Assembly: GCA_017394205.1 (NCBI GenBank)
Contig: JAFOPS010000115.1
Span: 1-64,000, forward strand
Direction of reading: 5' to 3'
DNA from: Clostridia bacterium
Lineage (GTDB): Bacteria; Bacillota; Clostridia; Oscillospirales; Butyricicoccaceae
Length of the DNA stretch: 64,000 nt
The notes under the pieces were generated by a model, which did not search any database, was not told the origin of the DNA, and was given only the letters and a program-made list of their open reading frames with translations. Positions 1-7,609 of the stretch are shown one piece after another. The translations under genes were made by a program, and so were the position numbers. Each line of letters begins with the position of its first letter. Positions within the stretch are counted from its first letter, which is position 1.

Positions 1-125
1 AAAAATACTTTTCAAACTCAAATAAATTTCAGGGTTCCAATTTTCATGGTGTTGTTTAATTTACAAAGTGCTTTTTGCGCCGGTTTTCCGGGCTTTTTCC
101 GGCCCGTTTTCCCGAGCGCCTTATT

Positions 126-154
126 AGAATACCACGCCGCCTCCCGTTTGTCAA
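126..154 (-). promoter_or_regulatory. Near-consensus sigma-A promoter reading leftward out of the window
   Basis: On the minus strand a perfect -35 TTGACA (149-154) and a -10 TATTCT (126-131) are separated by 17 bases. Transcription would run toward position 1 and off the window. No credible open reading frame begins on the minus strand in bases 1-125, so the transcript has a leader of more than about 120 nt or encodes a structural RNA. The leader holds GC-rich inverted segments around 75-115. The promoter is seen directly; its target lies outside the window. Confidence 0.65.
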
Positions 155-241
155 CACCTTTTTTGAAAAAAATTCGATTTTTTTCAAGTTTTACACTTTG
201 TATTTGCCTTTTGGAATGTTTCGCCTTTTATGCGCCGTGAT

Positions 242-838
242 TTATACAACCGGTTTATAATTTCGCAGCTTTTGCAGCAGCGCGCGCCAGAGCTCCGCCA
301 GGCGAAAGCGGAGAATATATCCCTCGTCCGAAAAAATCAGACCGATCTCCTCCTCCGTCAGTCCCGCCTCCCGGGCTGCCTGTTCCGCGTCCTTCTGACA
401 GACGCCGGCGCACAGCGGCGGATAGATCACGCACCACCAGTTATGCCCCGCGGCGTTTCCGATCTCCACCCGCACCGCGTCGTAGATCCCGGCGGGCAGG
501 AAAAAGGTTTCGTACTCCCGCCGCTCGAACCAGCACTTTTCAAAGCTGACATGCACCGGCTCGTCCGAGCCGGCCTCCCGCAGCGCCTGCTGCGCCGCCC
601 GCTCCAGTTTTCCCAGCAGCGCGGCGTCCGGCTTTTCTGCGCTCGCGGCCGCCTCCAGCACCGCGTCGCGCACCAGCAGCTTGCGCGCCTGATCCGCGTC
701 GCTGTCGGAATTGGCCAGCACATGCAGCCGGGTCAGCTTTTCCGCCAGCGCTTCCCGGGCGTTCAGCGGCAGCACCTGAGTCATCATCGCCGTCACCAGC
801 GCCACGACGAGCGCCCGCTCCAAAAGATTTCGTTTCAT
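242..838 (-). CDS. spoIIR: Stage II sporulation protein R (SpoIIR)
   Basis: 198 residues. SpoIIR is the signalling protein made in the forespore and secreted toward the mother cell, where it triggers SpoIIGA to process pro-sigma-E. An N-terminal hydrophobic segment (about residues 8-26) serves as signal or anchor. The family signatures LHVLANSDSDADQ near residue 40 and GHNWWCVIYPPLC near residue 135 are both present, and the length is typical. The ATG at 838 follows the Shine-Dalgarno GAAGGAGG. The gene is divergent from the cortex hydrolase at 967. Regulation by sigma-F is expected from the family, but I could not assign a convincing sigma-F promoter in the 128-bp gap. Confidence 0.93.
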   Translation of the reverse strand: MKRNLLERALVVALVTAMMTQVLPLNAREALAEKLTRLHVLANSDSDADQARKLLVRDAVLEAAASAEKPDAALLGKLERAAQQALREAGSDEPVHVSFEKCWFERREYETFFLPAGIYDAVRVEIGNAAGHNWWCVIYPPLCAGVCQKDAEQAAREAGLTEEEIGLIFSDEGYILRFRLAELWRALLQKLRNYKPVV

Positions 839-966
839 GGACCTTGCCTCCTTCGCTTTCTGCCAGGATCATCGGCAAAAAGGAAGAAAAATATTCCGCC
901 GCCGCAAAAAAATCGGTATAACGGCGGTTTTTTCGCAGAGAATAGGCAAAAAAGGAGCGATGCTGC

Positions 967-1629
967 ATGGGATCACAACGTAAAATCCGTATTTTCGCCA
1001 TCCTGACCGCCGCCATGCTGGTGGTCATTCTGACAACGGCACCCCGGGCGGCCGTTTATCAATTGGGCAGCCGGGGCGATAACGTCCGCACCATCCAGAC
1101 CAAGCTCAAGCGCTGGGGCTATTACAACGGCTCGGTAGACGGGGTCTACGGCAAAAAGACTGCCGACGCCGTGCGGCGCTTTCAGCAGAAAAACGGGCTG
1201 ACCGTCGACGGGGTCTGCGGCGAAAAGACACTGGCGGCTCTGGGGATCGGCGGATCTTCGGTTTCCGCCGCCGGCGACAACGACCTGTATCTTTTGGCCC
1301 GGGCGATTTCCGCGGAAGCCCGGGGCGAGCCCTATATCGGGCAGGTGGCGGTGGGCGCCGTCATCCTCAACCGGGTGAAGCACCCCTCTTTTCCCTCCAC
1401 CGTGGCGGGGGTGATCTACCAATCCGGGGCCTTCAGCTCGGTGTCAGACGGGCAGTTTGCCGCGGTGACCATCACCGACAGCGCCCGCAAGGCCGCCCGG
1501 GACGCTCTCAACGGATGGGACCCCACCGGCGGCGCCATTTATTTCTACAACCCCGCCAAAAGCACCAGCAAATGGATCTTTTCCCGCCCGGTGGTGCTGA
1601 CCATCGGAGACCACGTCTTCGCCAAATAG
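967..1629 (+). CDS. sleB: Spore cortex-lytic enzyme, SleB type
   Basis: 220 residues. A likely lytic transglycosylase acting on spore cortex peptidoglycan during germination. Order of parts: a hydrophobic signal/anchor (residues 10-28), a peptidoglycan-binding repeat domain (about 35-90, with GVYGKKTADAVRRFQ), then a Hydrolase_2 catalytic domain (about 105-220). The family catalytic glutamate lies in AISAEARGEPY. ATG 967 is preceded by AAAGGAG; an ATG at 960 is out of frame. It could instead be a CwlJ/SleB-like vegetative cell-wall hydrolase, but the domain pair and the neighbouring spoIIR favour sporulation use. It ends just before a shared bidirectional terminator. Confidence 0.88.
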   Translation: MGSQRKIRIFAILTAAMLVVILTTAPRAAVYQLGSRGDNVRTIQTKLKRWGYYNGSVDGVYGKKTADAVRRFQQKNGLTVDGVCGEKTLAALGIGGSSVSAAGDNDLYLLARAISAEARGEPYIGQVAVGAVILNRVKHPSFPSTVAGVIYQSGAFSSVSDGQFAAVTITDSARKAARDALNGWDPTGGAIYFYNPAKSTSKWIFSRPVVLTIGDHVFAK

Positions 1630-1661
1630 GCACCAAAAGGCCGAGCTGTATTATTAAAAAC

Positions 1662-1692
1662 AAGAAAGGAGCGGCGCCGCCGCTCCTTTCTT
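1662..1692. terminator. Bidirectional intrinsic terminator between convergent sleB and GNAT gene
   Basis: A perfect 14-bp stem (1662-1675 with 1679-1692) closes a 3-base GCC loop. AT-rich runs flank both sides, so it can end transcription of the gene at 967 and of the minus-strand gene at 1708. Confidence 0.9.
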
Positions 1693-1707
1693 ATTTACTT
1701 ATAATGT

Positions 1708-2157
1708 TCAAAGACGCAGGACATATTTGCACGCGCTTTCGTCAGGGTCGGTAAAATAGTGCTCTTCGATTCGGTCCAGCCGGTAGCCGCAGCTTTCAAA
1801 GACCCGCCGCATGGCGGCGTTGCTGAATCGGGTCTCTCCGCAAAAGCGCCGCATCCCCAGCACCTCCATCTCCGCCGCCACATGATGCAGCAGGCGCCGG
1901 GCCAGCCCGCGCCCCCGCCAATCGGGATGAATGGCCAGATTCATCAGCTTGACGTAATCATCTTCCCCCTGCCAATTATAAATATAGACGCAGCCTGCCT
2001 GCCGCTCGCCGTCCGTCAGGGCATAATAGACAGCTCGCCCGTCGGACAGCAGGTCATCCCAATCCTCGCTTTTCCAGTAGTCCGTCGGAAAGCAGATCCG
2101 CTCCAGCGCCAGCATTTCCGGTCTGTGCTCAGCGCCCCACTTTACGATAGTAAGCAT
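1708..2157 (-). CDS. GNAT family N-acetyltransferase
   Basis: 149 residues, a single GNAT domain. The acetyl-CoA binding motif A is visible as HPDWRGRGLARRLLHHV around residue 80, preceded by the beta-4 strand LMNLAI. The C-terminal pattern FSNAAMRRVFESCGYR is typical of the RimI/ribosomal-protein acetyltransferase branch. The substrate cannot be read from sequence. The ATG at 2157 is chosen because AAGGAGG stands 5-6 bases upstream; the longer open frame begins in a stretch lacking a ribosome site. RimI is possible, but rimI normally sits with tsaB/tsaD, which are elsewhere in this window. Confidence 0.85.
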   Translation of the reverse strand: MLTIVKWGAEHRPEMLALERICFPTDYWKSEDWDDLLSDGRAVYYALTDGERQAGCVYIYNWQGEDDYVKLMNLAIHPDWRGRGLARRLLHHVAAEMEVLGMRRFCGETRFSNAAMRRVFESCGYRLDRIEEHYFTDPDESACKYVLRL

Positions 2158-2276
2158 CGGTTGCCTCCTTATAATAAAACAGCAGTCAAAAAAGCTCCGT
2201 CGCAGCCGCGCTCTCGTCCACGAGCGCGGTCCCCACGTCAAAAAAGAGCCACATGATCGGCATTCTGCCATTCCTT

Positions 2277-3305
2277 TCATACCACAGTGTTTTCCAGAAC
2301 GGAAAAGCGGCCTTTTTCGCAGTCGATACGGGCAAGGGCTCCCATGGGGATGATCCCGCTGGGGCAGTTGTGCCCGAAGCTGGCGTTGGACAAAACGGGC
2401 AGATCGCCCCTTCCGTATTCCTCCAGCACCTCCAGCGTCACCCGGTCATACAGCCGCTCGGCGGCGGGGCCGCCCAGGGGTTTGCCCATCAGCAGGCCGG
2501 AGATGCGCTGCAAAATGCCCATCTCGCCGTATTTCCGCAGGCGGGCGCGATAGCGTTCCTCGGTGGGTGTTCCGCAGACCTCAAAGAAAAAGATCACGTT
2601 TTCCCACTCCTCCGGCGGCGGGAACAGCTCCCACACGTCGGGGAACACCTCGAAGCAGCCGCCCAAAAGCCGCCCCTCGGCCACGCCGCCACGCAGCGGG
2701 CGATAGCCCGTGTCGGGGACGAAATATCGCCTCGCGGGCTGGGCCTTTTCCGACCAGGGCAGCTCGGAGCGGCTGACCATGCCGCAGGTCTCAATGTCGC
2801 CCACAGGCGACGGGTCAAAGAGCATCCTTTTCACCATCCGACGGGTATAAGGGTGCATCTGCCCCGGCTCGCCGAAGTCGTTGAGCACGTGGGCGCCGTA
2901 AAAGCTGGCGAGCCCCGCGTGCAGACAGAAAAAATCGGTGACCGTCCCGTCGGAATAGCCGGTGAAGATCTTCGGATTGTCCCGCAAAACGGAAAAATCC
3001 AAAAAAGGCAGCATGCGGATGCTGTCGCTGCCGCCGATGACGTTGAACACCGCCCGGATGCTTTTGTCCGAAAAGGCCTCCATCAGGTCGGCGGCGCGGG
3101 CCTCGGGATGATCGCTGACGTATTTTGCGGGGGCCAGCGTGTGAGGCATCTCCACCACCCGCAGGCCGAACTCCTCTTCCATTCGCTTTTTGCCCAACTC
3201 ATAACGCCATCGGATATCCGGCTCGCCGGCGGCGCCCCAGGAGAGGCTGACGGCCGCCGCCTTGTCCCCCGGCCGCAGCCGGGCGGGCTTGATCAATTTC
3301 CGCAT
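2277..3305 (-). CDS. S66 family LD-carboxypeptidase / MccF-like peptidase
   Basis: 342 residues. Family S66 serine peptidases remove the terminal D-Ala from muropeptide tetrapeptides (LdcA) or hydrolyse microcin C-like aminoacyl-nucleotides (MccF). The Ser-Glu-His triad is visible: Ser in FTGYSDGT, Glu in FFFEVCG, His in ASFGHNCPSG. The extended length is closer to the MccF-like subgroup than to classical LdcA (about 300 residues). ATG 3305 follows AAGAAAGGAG. It lies just downstream of the opp terminator and next to peptide uptake genes, suggesting a role in processing imported muropeptides (inference). Two paralogues occur at 49522 and 50671. Confidence 0.88.
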   Translation of the reverse strand: MRKLIKPARLRPGDKAAAVSLSWGAAGEPDIRWRYELGKKRMEEEFGLRVVEMPHTLAPAKYVSDHPEARAADLMEAFSDKSIRAVFNVIGGSDSIRMLPFLDFSVLRDNPKIFTGYSDGTVTDFFCLHAGLASFYGAHVLNDFGEPGQMHPYTRRMVKRMLFDPSPVGDIETCGMVSRSELPWSEKAQPARRYFVPDTGYRPLRGGVAEGRLLGGCFEVFPDVWELFPPPEEWENVIFFFEVCGTPTEERYRARLRKYGEMGILQRISGLLMGKPLGGPAAERLYDRVTLEVLEEYGRGDLPVLSNASFGHNCPSGIIPMGALARIDCEKGRFSVLENTVV

Positions 3306-3339
3306 AACAGCTCCTTTCTTTCCGGCCCGCAGCCGGAAA

Positions 3340-3367
3340 AAACGCCGGAGCAGCCGCTCCGGCGTTT
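3340..3367 (-). terminator. Intrinsic terminator of the first opp operon
   Basis: A 12-bp perfect stem (3340-3351 with 3356-3367) with loop AGCC, read on the minus strand, is followed by six T residues. It lies 10 bases beyond the oppF stop and before the S66 peptidase gene. Confidence 0.88.
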
Positions 3368-3376
3368 GGGATCGAA

Positions 3377-4318
3377 TCACGCTTCCAGTCTTGCCCGATA
3401 GCGCTCCAGCTCCTCCTGGTTCGCCATGACGAAATGTCCCGGCTCGATCTCGGTCCAGACGGGCTTGTCGGTTTCGTAATGGTGCTGCGAGGGATCGTAG
3501 ATCTCCAGGATCTTCCGTTTTTCCGACTCCGGATCGGGCAGCGGAATGGCGGAGAGCAACGCGCGGGTATAAGGATGCAGCGGATGCTCAAAGAGCTTCT
3601 CGGTTTCGGAAAGCTCCACGATCACGCCCTTGTGGATCACGGCGATGCGGTCGCAGATAAAGCGCATGACCGAAAGGTCGTGTGCGATGAACAGATAGGT
3701 CAGGCCGCGCTCCTTCTGCAGGCGGCTCAGCAGATTGAGCACCTGGGCGCGGATCGACACATCCAGTGCGGAGATGGGCTCGTCGGCGATGATGAACTCC
3801 GGCTCCATGATCAGGCTGCGGGCGATGCCGATACGCTGACGCTGGCCGCCGGAAAACTCGTGGGGGAAGCGGCTGGCGAACTCGGGCAGCAGGCCCACCT
3901 CCAGCAGCGCCTTCGCCACCATGTCCGAGCGCTCCTGCTTGGTCAGATCGGGGCGCACGTTGATCAGGCCCTCGGATACGATATAGTCCACCTTGGCGCG
4001 CTCGTTCAGCGAGGCCATGGGATCCTGGAAGATCATCTGGATCTGCTGGGTGACCTTTTTGTCCAGCTCCTTGGAAATCTTGCCGCTGATGCGCTCGCCC
4101 TTGTAGATGACCTCGCCGTCGGACATGGGATTGATGCGGATGATGGCACGGCCGATGGTGGTTTTGCCCGAGCCGGACTCACCCACCAGGCCAAAGGTCT
4201 CGCCCTTGTAAATATCGAAGCTGACTCCCTTGACCGCCACGAATTTATTTCTGCGGCTGCCGAAGGTCACTTCCATATTTCGGACGCTGACCAGGACTTC
4301 ACCGAGTGATTTGCTCAT
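3377..4318 (-). CDS. oppF: Oligopeptide/dipeptide ABC transporter ATP-binding protein OppF
   Basis: 313 residues; the second ATPase subunit of a peptide importer, on the cytoplasmic face. Walker [10 protein letters not shown] near residue 47, ABC signature [15 protein letters not shown] near 155, Walker [14 protein letters not shown] near 175, switch His in IAHDLSV. The C-terminal oligopeptide-transporter extension ([19 protein letters not shown]) is present. It overlaps the end of oppD by 20 bases and starts at ATG 4318 after GGAGGACG. It is the only OppF in the window, so it may also serve the second, F-less cluster. Confidence 0.95.
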   Translation of the reverse strand: MSKSLGEVLVSVRNMEVTFGSRRNKFVAVKGVSFDIYKGETFGLVGESGSGKTTIGRAIIRINPMSDGEVIYKGERISGKISKELDKKVTQQIQMIFQDPMASLNERAKVDYIVSEGLINVRPDLTKQERSDMVAKALLEVGLLPEFASRFPHEFSGGQRQRIGIARSLIMEPEFIIADEPISALDVSIRAQVLNLLSRLQKERGLTYLFIAHDLSVMRFICDRIAVIHKGVIVELSETEKLFEHPLHPYTRALLSAIPLPDPESEKRKILEIYDPSQHHYETDKPVWTEIEPGHFVMANQEELERYRARLEA

Positions 4319-5378
4319 TGACAGCGTCCTCCTTTTTCAGTTTCCGGATGTTGCGGATATTCTTGATGTGCTCCGGCGGCTCAACGCTGGGGGAGCGGGG
4401 ATCCAGCAGCCAGGTGCGGGCCTTGTGGGTGGGACTCACCTCAAAATAAGGCGGCCGGGCCACAAAATCCACCTTGAGAGCTCTGGGATTGCGGGGGGCA
4501 AAGGCGTCGCCGTGGATCTCGTGGAACAGATTGGGCGGCGTGCCCTGGATGGAATACAGGTCCTCGCCCTTGACGCCCAGCTGGGGCAGCGAAGACAAAA
4601 GCGCCCAGGTATAGGGGTGCTTCGGGTCGTAGAACACCTCGTCGCAGGAGCCGATCTCCACGATGTCGCCGGCATACATCACGGCGATCCGGTCGGCCAC
4701 GTTGGCCACCACGCCCAGATCGTGAGTGATGTAGATGATGGTGAGTCCGTATTTCCGCTGCAGCGCCTTCAGCAGCTCCAGGATCTGGGCCTGAATGGTC
4801 ACGTCCAGAGCGGTGGTAGGCTCGTCGCAGATCAGGATCTCGGGCACGCAGGCCATGGCAATGGCGATGACCACGCGTTGGCGCATACCGCCGGAAAACT
4901 CGTGGGGATATTGCTTGTAGCGGCGCTCGGGCTCGGGGATGCCCACGTCGGCCAGCAGCTCCAGCGTGCGCTTTTTCGCCTCGGCGGCGCTCACCTTGTT
5001 GTGCAAGGTGAAGGCCTCCTGGATCTGCTTGCCCACGGGCTTCAGAGGGTTGAGCGAGGTCATGGGGTCCTGGAACACCATGGCGATCTTTTTGCCGCGG
5101 ATGTGGAGCCATTCTTTTTCCTTTTTAAAGGTGGCCAGATCCTGCCCGGCGTATTCGATGGAGCCGGAATCCACCCAGCCGTTGTTGTCCAGAAGACCCA
5201 TAAAGGTCTTGCAGAACACACTCTTGCCCGAGCCGGATTCGCCTACGATGGCAAGGCTCTCGCCCTTGTGCAGGTCCATGCTGATGCCGCGGATCGCGGT
5301 GAGCACCTGACCGCGCAGATTGAACTTGACGACCAGATCCTTGACGCTCAGGATCACATCTTGCTTCATTTCACTCAT
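4299..5378 (-). CDS. oppD: Oligopeptide/dipeptide ABC transporter ATP-binding protein OppD
   Basis: 359 residues. Walker [12 protein letters not shown]-loop at [12 protein letters not shown], signature [16 protein letters not shown], Walker [13 protein letters not shown] and the switch histidine in ITHDLGVVA are all intact. The C-terminal Opp/Dpp extension carries [15 protein letters not shown] and [15 protein letters not shown] 5378 with GGGGAGGA upstream is preferred over an earlier in-frame ATG that lies inside oppC. It is closely similar to the second OppD at 9960 (many identical blocks), so the two clusters look like a duplication. Expected to pair with OppF as a heterodimeric ATPase. 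Confidence 0.95.
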   Translation of the reverse strand: MSEMKQDVILSVKDLVVKFNLRGQVLTAIRGISMDLHKGESLAIVGESGSGKSVFCKTFMGLLDNNGWVDSGSIEYAGQDLATFKKEKEWLHIRGKKIAMVFQDPMTSLNPLKPVGKQIQEAFTLHNKVSAAEAKKRTLELLADVGIPEPERRYKQYPHEFSGGMRQRVVIAIAMACVPEILICDEPTTALDVTIQAQILELLKALQRKYGLTIIYITHDLGVVANVADRIAVMYAGDIVEIGSCDEVFYDPKHPYTWALLSSLPQLGVKGEDLYSIQGTPPNLFHEIHGDAFAPRNPRALKVDFVARPPYFEVSPTHKARTWLLDPRSPSVEPPEHIKNIRNIRKLKKEDAVNEQITR

Positions 5379-5391
5379 GTTTTCCTCCCCC

Positions 5392-6549
5392 TTATCGATG
5401 GTTCCGCGGGTCGGAAGCGTCTGCAAACGCGTTGCCCAGAGCATAGAACGAAATAGTGATTGCTCCCACGACGATCACGGGGAAGATCAACTGATACCGC
5501 TGTGACGGCACAAGCATCACCTTGCGGCCCTCGTTGATCAGGTTGCCCAGCGACGGCAGAGAAATGGGAAGGCCCAGTCCGATATAGGTGAGGAACACCT
5601 CGGAGCTGATGGCGTCGGGGATGGCCAGCGCCGTCTGCAGCATGATGACCGACACCAGCTGCGGCAGGATGTTCTTCAGGATGATCCGCAGGCCGGGGGT
5701 GCCCAGGCAGCGGGAGGCCAGGTTGTATTCCCGGTCGCGATAGATCAGGATCTGGTTGCGGATGTACTTGGACATGCCGATCCAGCCCGTCAGGCACATA
5801 ACGAAGATCATGGTCTTGAGGCTTGGCTTCATGATATAAAGCAGCAGCATGCGCAGGATGGTATAGGGGATGTTGTCGAACAGGTTATAGATCTCGGTAA
5901 ACAGCCAGTCCATCTTGCGGGCATAGCCCCAGATCGAGCCTAAGACGATTCCGATGATATTGTTGGTGATGGCAACGCACAAGCTGATGAACAGCGAGGT
6001 CCGTGTGCCGCGCCAGATGCGGGACCACAAATCCTGGCCGATGGAGTTGGTGCCGAACCAGAACTCGGAATTGGGCTGGACGTTGCGCATCGGGGTCTCC
6101 TTGGTGAAGCCTTGGCTGTCCATGACGAAGGTGGTATGGATCTTCAGCGGATCCTTCTGATTGGGAAGCAGCGGCTGAATAAAGGTGAACAGCAGCAGCA
6201 CCACCAAAAAGACCAGCAGAAACACCGAGATCTTCTTTTTCAAAAAGACGCGCAGCGTGCTGCCCCAGTAGGAATAGTTGGAATAGCCCGAGCGCTCGGC
6301 CTCGGCGGCGTTATACTCCGCCGCGGTGAACAGATCGTCGGAAATGGGGGTCGTACCGTCGTCGCAGAAGGCAGTGGGCTCATCGGGAGAGGGCTGATTC
6401 TTCAGTTCTTCCAGTTGATCGGTCTCTTCAAATCCCTTGCCCAGGGCCTCGATCTTATGATCCTTGAAGTTGCGGAACATGGGCACGCCATGCTCTTCTT
6501 CTTCGCGGCGGATCTTTTCCCGGGCGTTTTTATCCTTGTTGTTGATCAT
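5392..6549 (-). CDS. oppC: Peptide ABC transporter permease OppC
   Basis: 385 residues. After a charged cytoplasmic N-terminal extension of about 105 residues (ending in SGYSNYSYWGSTLR) comes the first membrane helix (VFLLVFLVVLLLFTFIQPLL), a periplasm-side loop with NSEFWFGTNSIGQDLWSRI, and five further helices. The permease EAA-type loop is recognisable around LASRCLGTPGLRIILKNILPQ. Usual OppC is about 300 residues, so the N-terminus is unusually long; the paralogue at 11028 shares it. ATG 6549 overlaps the oppB stop as ATGA, indicating translational coupling. Confidence 0.94.
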   Translation of the reverse strand: MINNKDKNAREKIRREEEEHGVPMFRNFKDHKIEALGKGFEETDQLEELKNQPSPDEPTAFCDDGTTPISDDLFTAAEYNAAEAERSGYSNYSYWGSTLRVFLKKKISVFLLVFLVVLLLFTFIQPLLPNQKDPLKIHTTFVMDSQGFTKETPMRNVQPNSEFWFGTNSIGQDLWSRIWRGTRTSLFISLCVAITNNIIGIVLGSIWGYARKMDWLFTEIYNLFDNIPYTILRMLLLYIMKPSLKTMIFVMCLTGWIGMSKYIRNQILIYRDREYNLASRCLGTPGLRIILKNILPQLVSVIMLQTALAIPDAISSEVFLTYIGLGLPISLPSLGNLINEGRKVMLVPSQRYQLIFPVIVVGAITISFYALGNAFADASDPRNHR

Positions 6550-7496
6550 CAGCGGCTGCCTCCCTTCTTGACCAGCGAAATACGGGGATCGCAGACCATC
6601 ATCATAATATCGCCCAGCAGCAGGCCGACCACGCTGATGGCGGAATAGAGCAGCACCATTGCCTGGACCATGGTGTTGTCCTGCCGTTGGATCGAGGTGA
6701 TGAGCAGACCGCCCATGCCGGGAATCGAGAACAGCGACTCAACGTAAAGCGAGCCGGAGATGGTAAACAGCAGTGTGGTGGGAAGGCTCTGTGCCATGGG
6801 GATAAAGGCGTTGCGCATCACGTGGCGGAAGGCCACCTGCGACGACGTCATGCCCTTTGCACGAGCCAACCGGATATAGTCCAGATTCATCTGGTCCACC
6901 ATATAGCGGCGCATCCACATGGCGTTGGAGGCGATGCCGCCCAGCGACAGACAGATGATGGGCAGGATGCGGCTGGCGGTGTTATAGGGCTCAAAGAACA
7001 TGGGGAGGTGGAGCACCTTGGACAGATAAAGCTGGATAAACAGGAAATACACTGCCGCAGGCAGCGCGTTGATCAGCAAAATATAGAGATTGCCCAGCGA
7101 GTCAAAGAATTTACCCTTCCAACGGGCCATCAAAACGCCCATGGAATAGCCGATGAGCATCTGGAAGACCATGGCGATGGCGCCGAACTGGAACGACCAT
7201 TTTGCCTTGGGAATGATCAAGTCGACGCATTTGACGCCCTGCTGGATGACGATGGACTCTCCCAGATCGCCGTGGAACAGCAGATTTTTCCAGAAGTTGC
7301 CGAGCTGAACGTACCACGGGTCAAACAGACCCAACTGCTTCAAAATGTTGTCTTTGACCGTGTCGCTCATGGAGTCGGACCGGCCGCCGAAGTAGGTATC
7401 CACCGGCAGCAGGCGCATCAGCATAAAAACGATGGACAGCACCAAAAACATGGTGATCATGGCGCGTCCCAGACGACCAAGCGTATATCGTAACAA
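6549..7496 (-). CDS. oppB: Peptide ABC transporter permease OppB
   Basis: 315 residues, six predicted membrane helices. The N-terminal helix starts directly (RAMITMFLVLSIVFMLMRLLP), followed by the GLFDPWYVQ segment typical of OppB/DppB and the EAA loop YIRLARAKGMTSSQVAFRHVMRN. The start codon is TTG at 7496 with AAAGGGG about 9 bases upstream. It is separated from oppA by a 113-base gap holding a strong hairpin. It forms the transmembrane pore with OppC. Confidence 0.94.
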   Translation of the reverse strand: MLRYTLGRLGRAMITMFLVLSIVFMLMRLLPVDTYFGGRSDSMSDTVKDNILKQLGLFDPWYVQLGNFWKNLLFHGDLGESIVIQQGVKCVDLIIPKAKWSFQFGAIAMVFQMLIGYSMGVLMARWKGKFFDSLGNLYILLINALPAAVYFLFIQLYLSKVLHLPMFFEPYNTASRILPIICLSLGGIASNAMWMRRYMVDQMNLDYIRLARAKGMTSSQVAFRHVMRNAFIPMAQSLPTTLLFTISGSLYVESLFSIPGMGGLLITSIQRQDNTMVQAMVLLYSAISVVGLLLGDIMMMVCDPRISLVKKGGSR

Positions 7497-7535
7497 AAAG
7501 AGTCACCCCTTTATTCAGGAACGTTTGAAACTATG

Positions 7536-7563
7536 CGGAGAGCCCCCAAACGGGGGCTCTCCG
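7536..7563 (-). promoter_or_regulatory. Intercistronic hairpin between oppA and oppB
   Basis: A perfect 12-bp GC-rich stem (7536-7547 with 7552-7563, loop AAAC) lies downstream of the oppA stop. Read on the minus strand it has no T tract after it, so full termination is unlikely. By analogy with other binding-protein operons it may protect the oppA 3' end or cause partial termination, giving more OppA than permease (inference). Confidence 0.7.
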
Positions 7564-7609
7564 TTTGCGATTCAGCGAAACTCAGAAATCAGATCCGCGG
7601 ATGCTCCGA

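Noticed and set aside
1-125. Start of an rRNA operon reading leftward
   Set aside because: The promoter is strong enough, but no 16S 5' sequence or boxA could be recognised in these bases, so I did not call it.
839-966. Sigma-F or sigma-G promoters for spoIIR and sleB
   Set aside because: Expected from biology, but no element with acceptable match and spacing could be identified by eye in the 128-bp gap.
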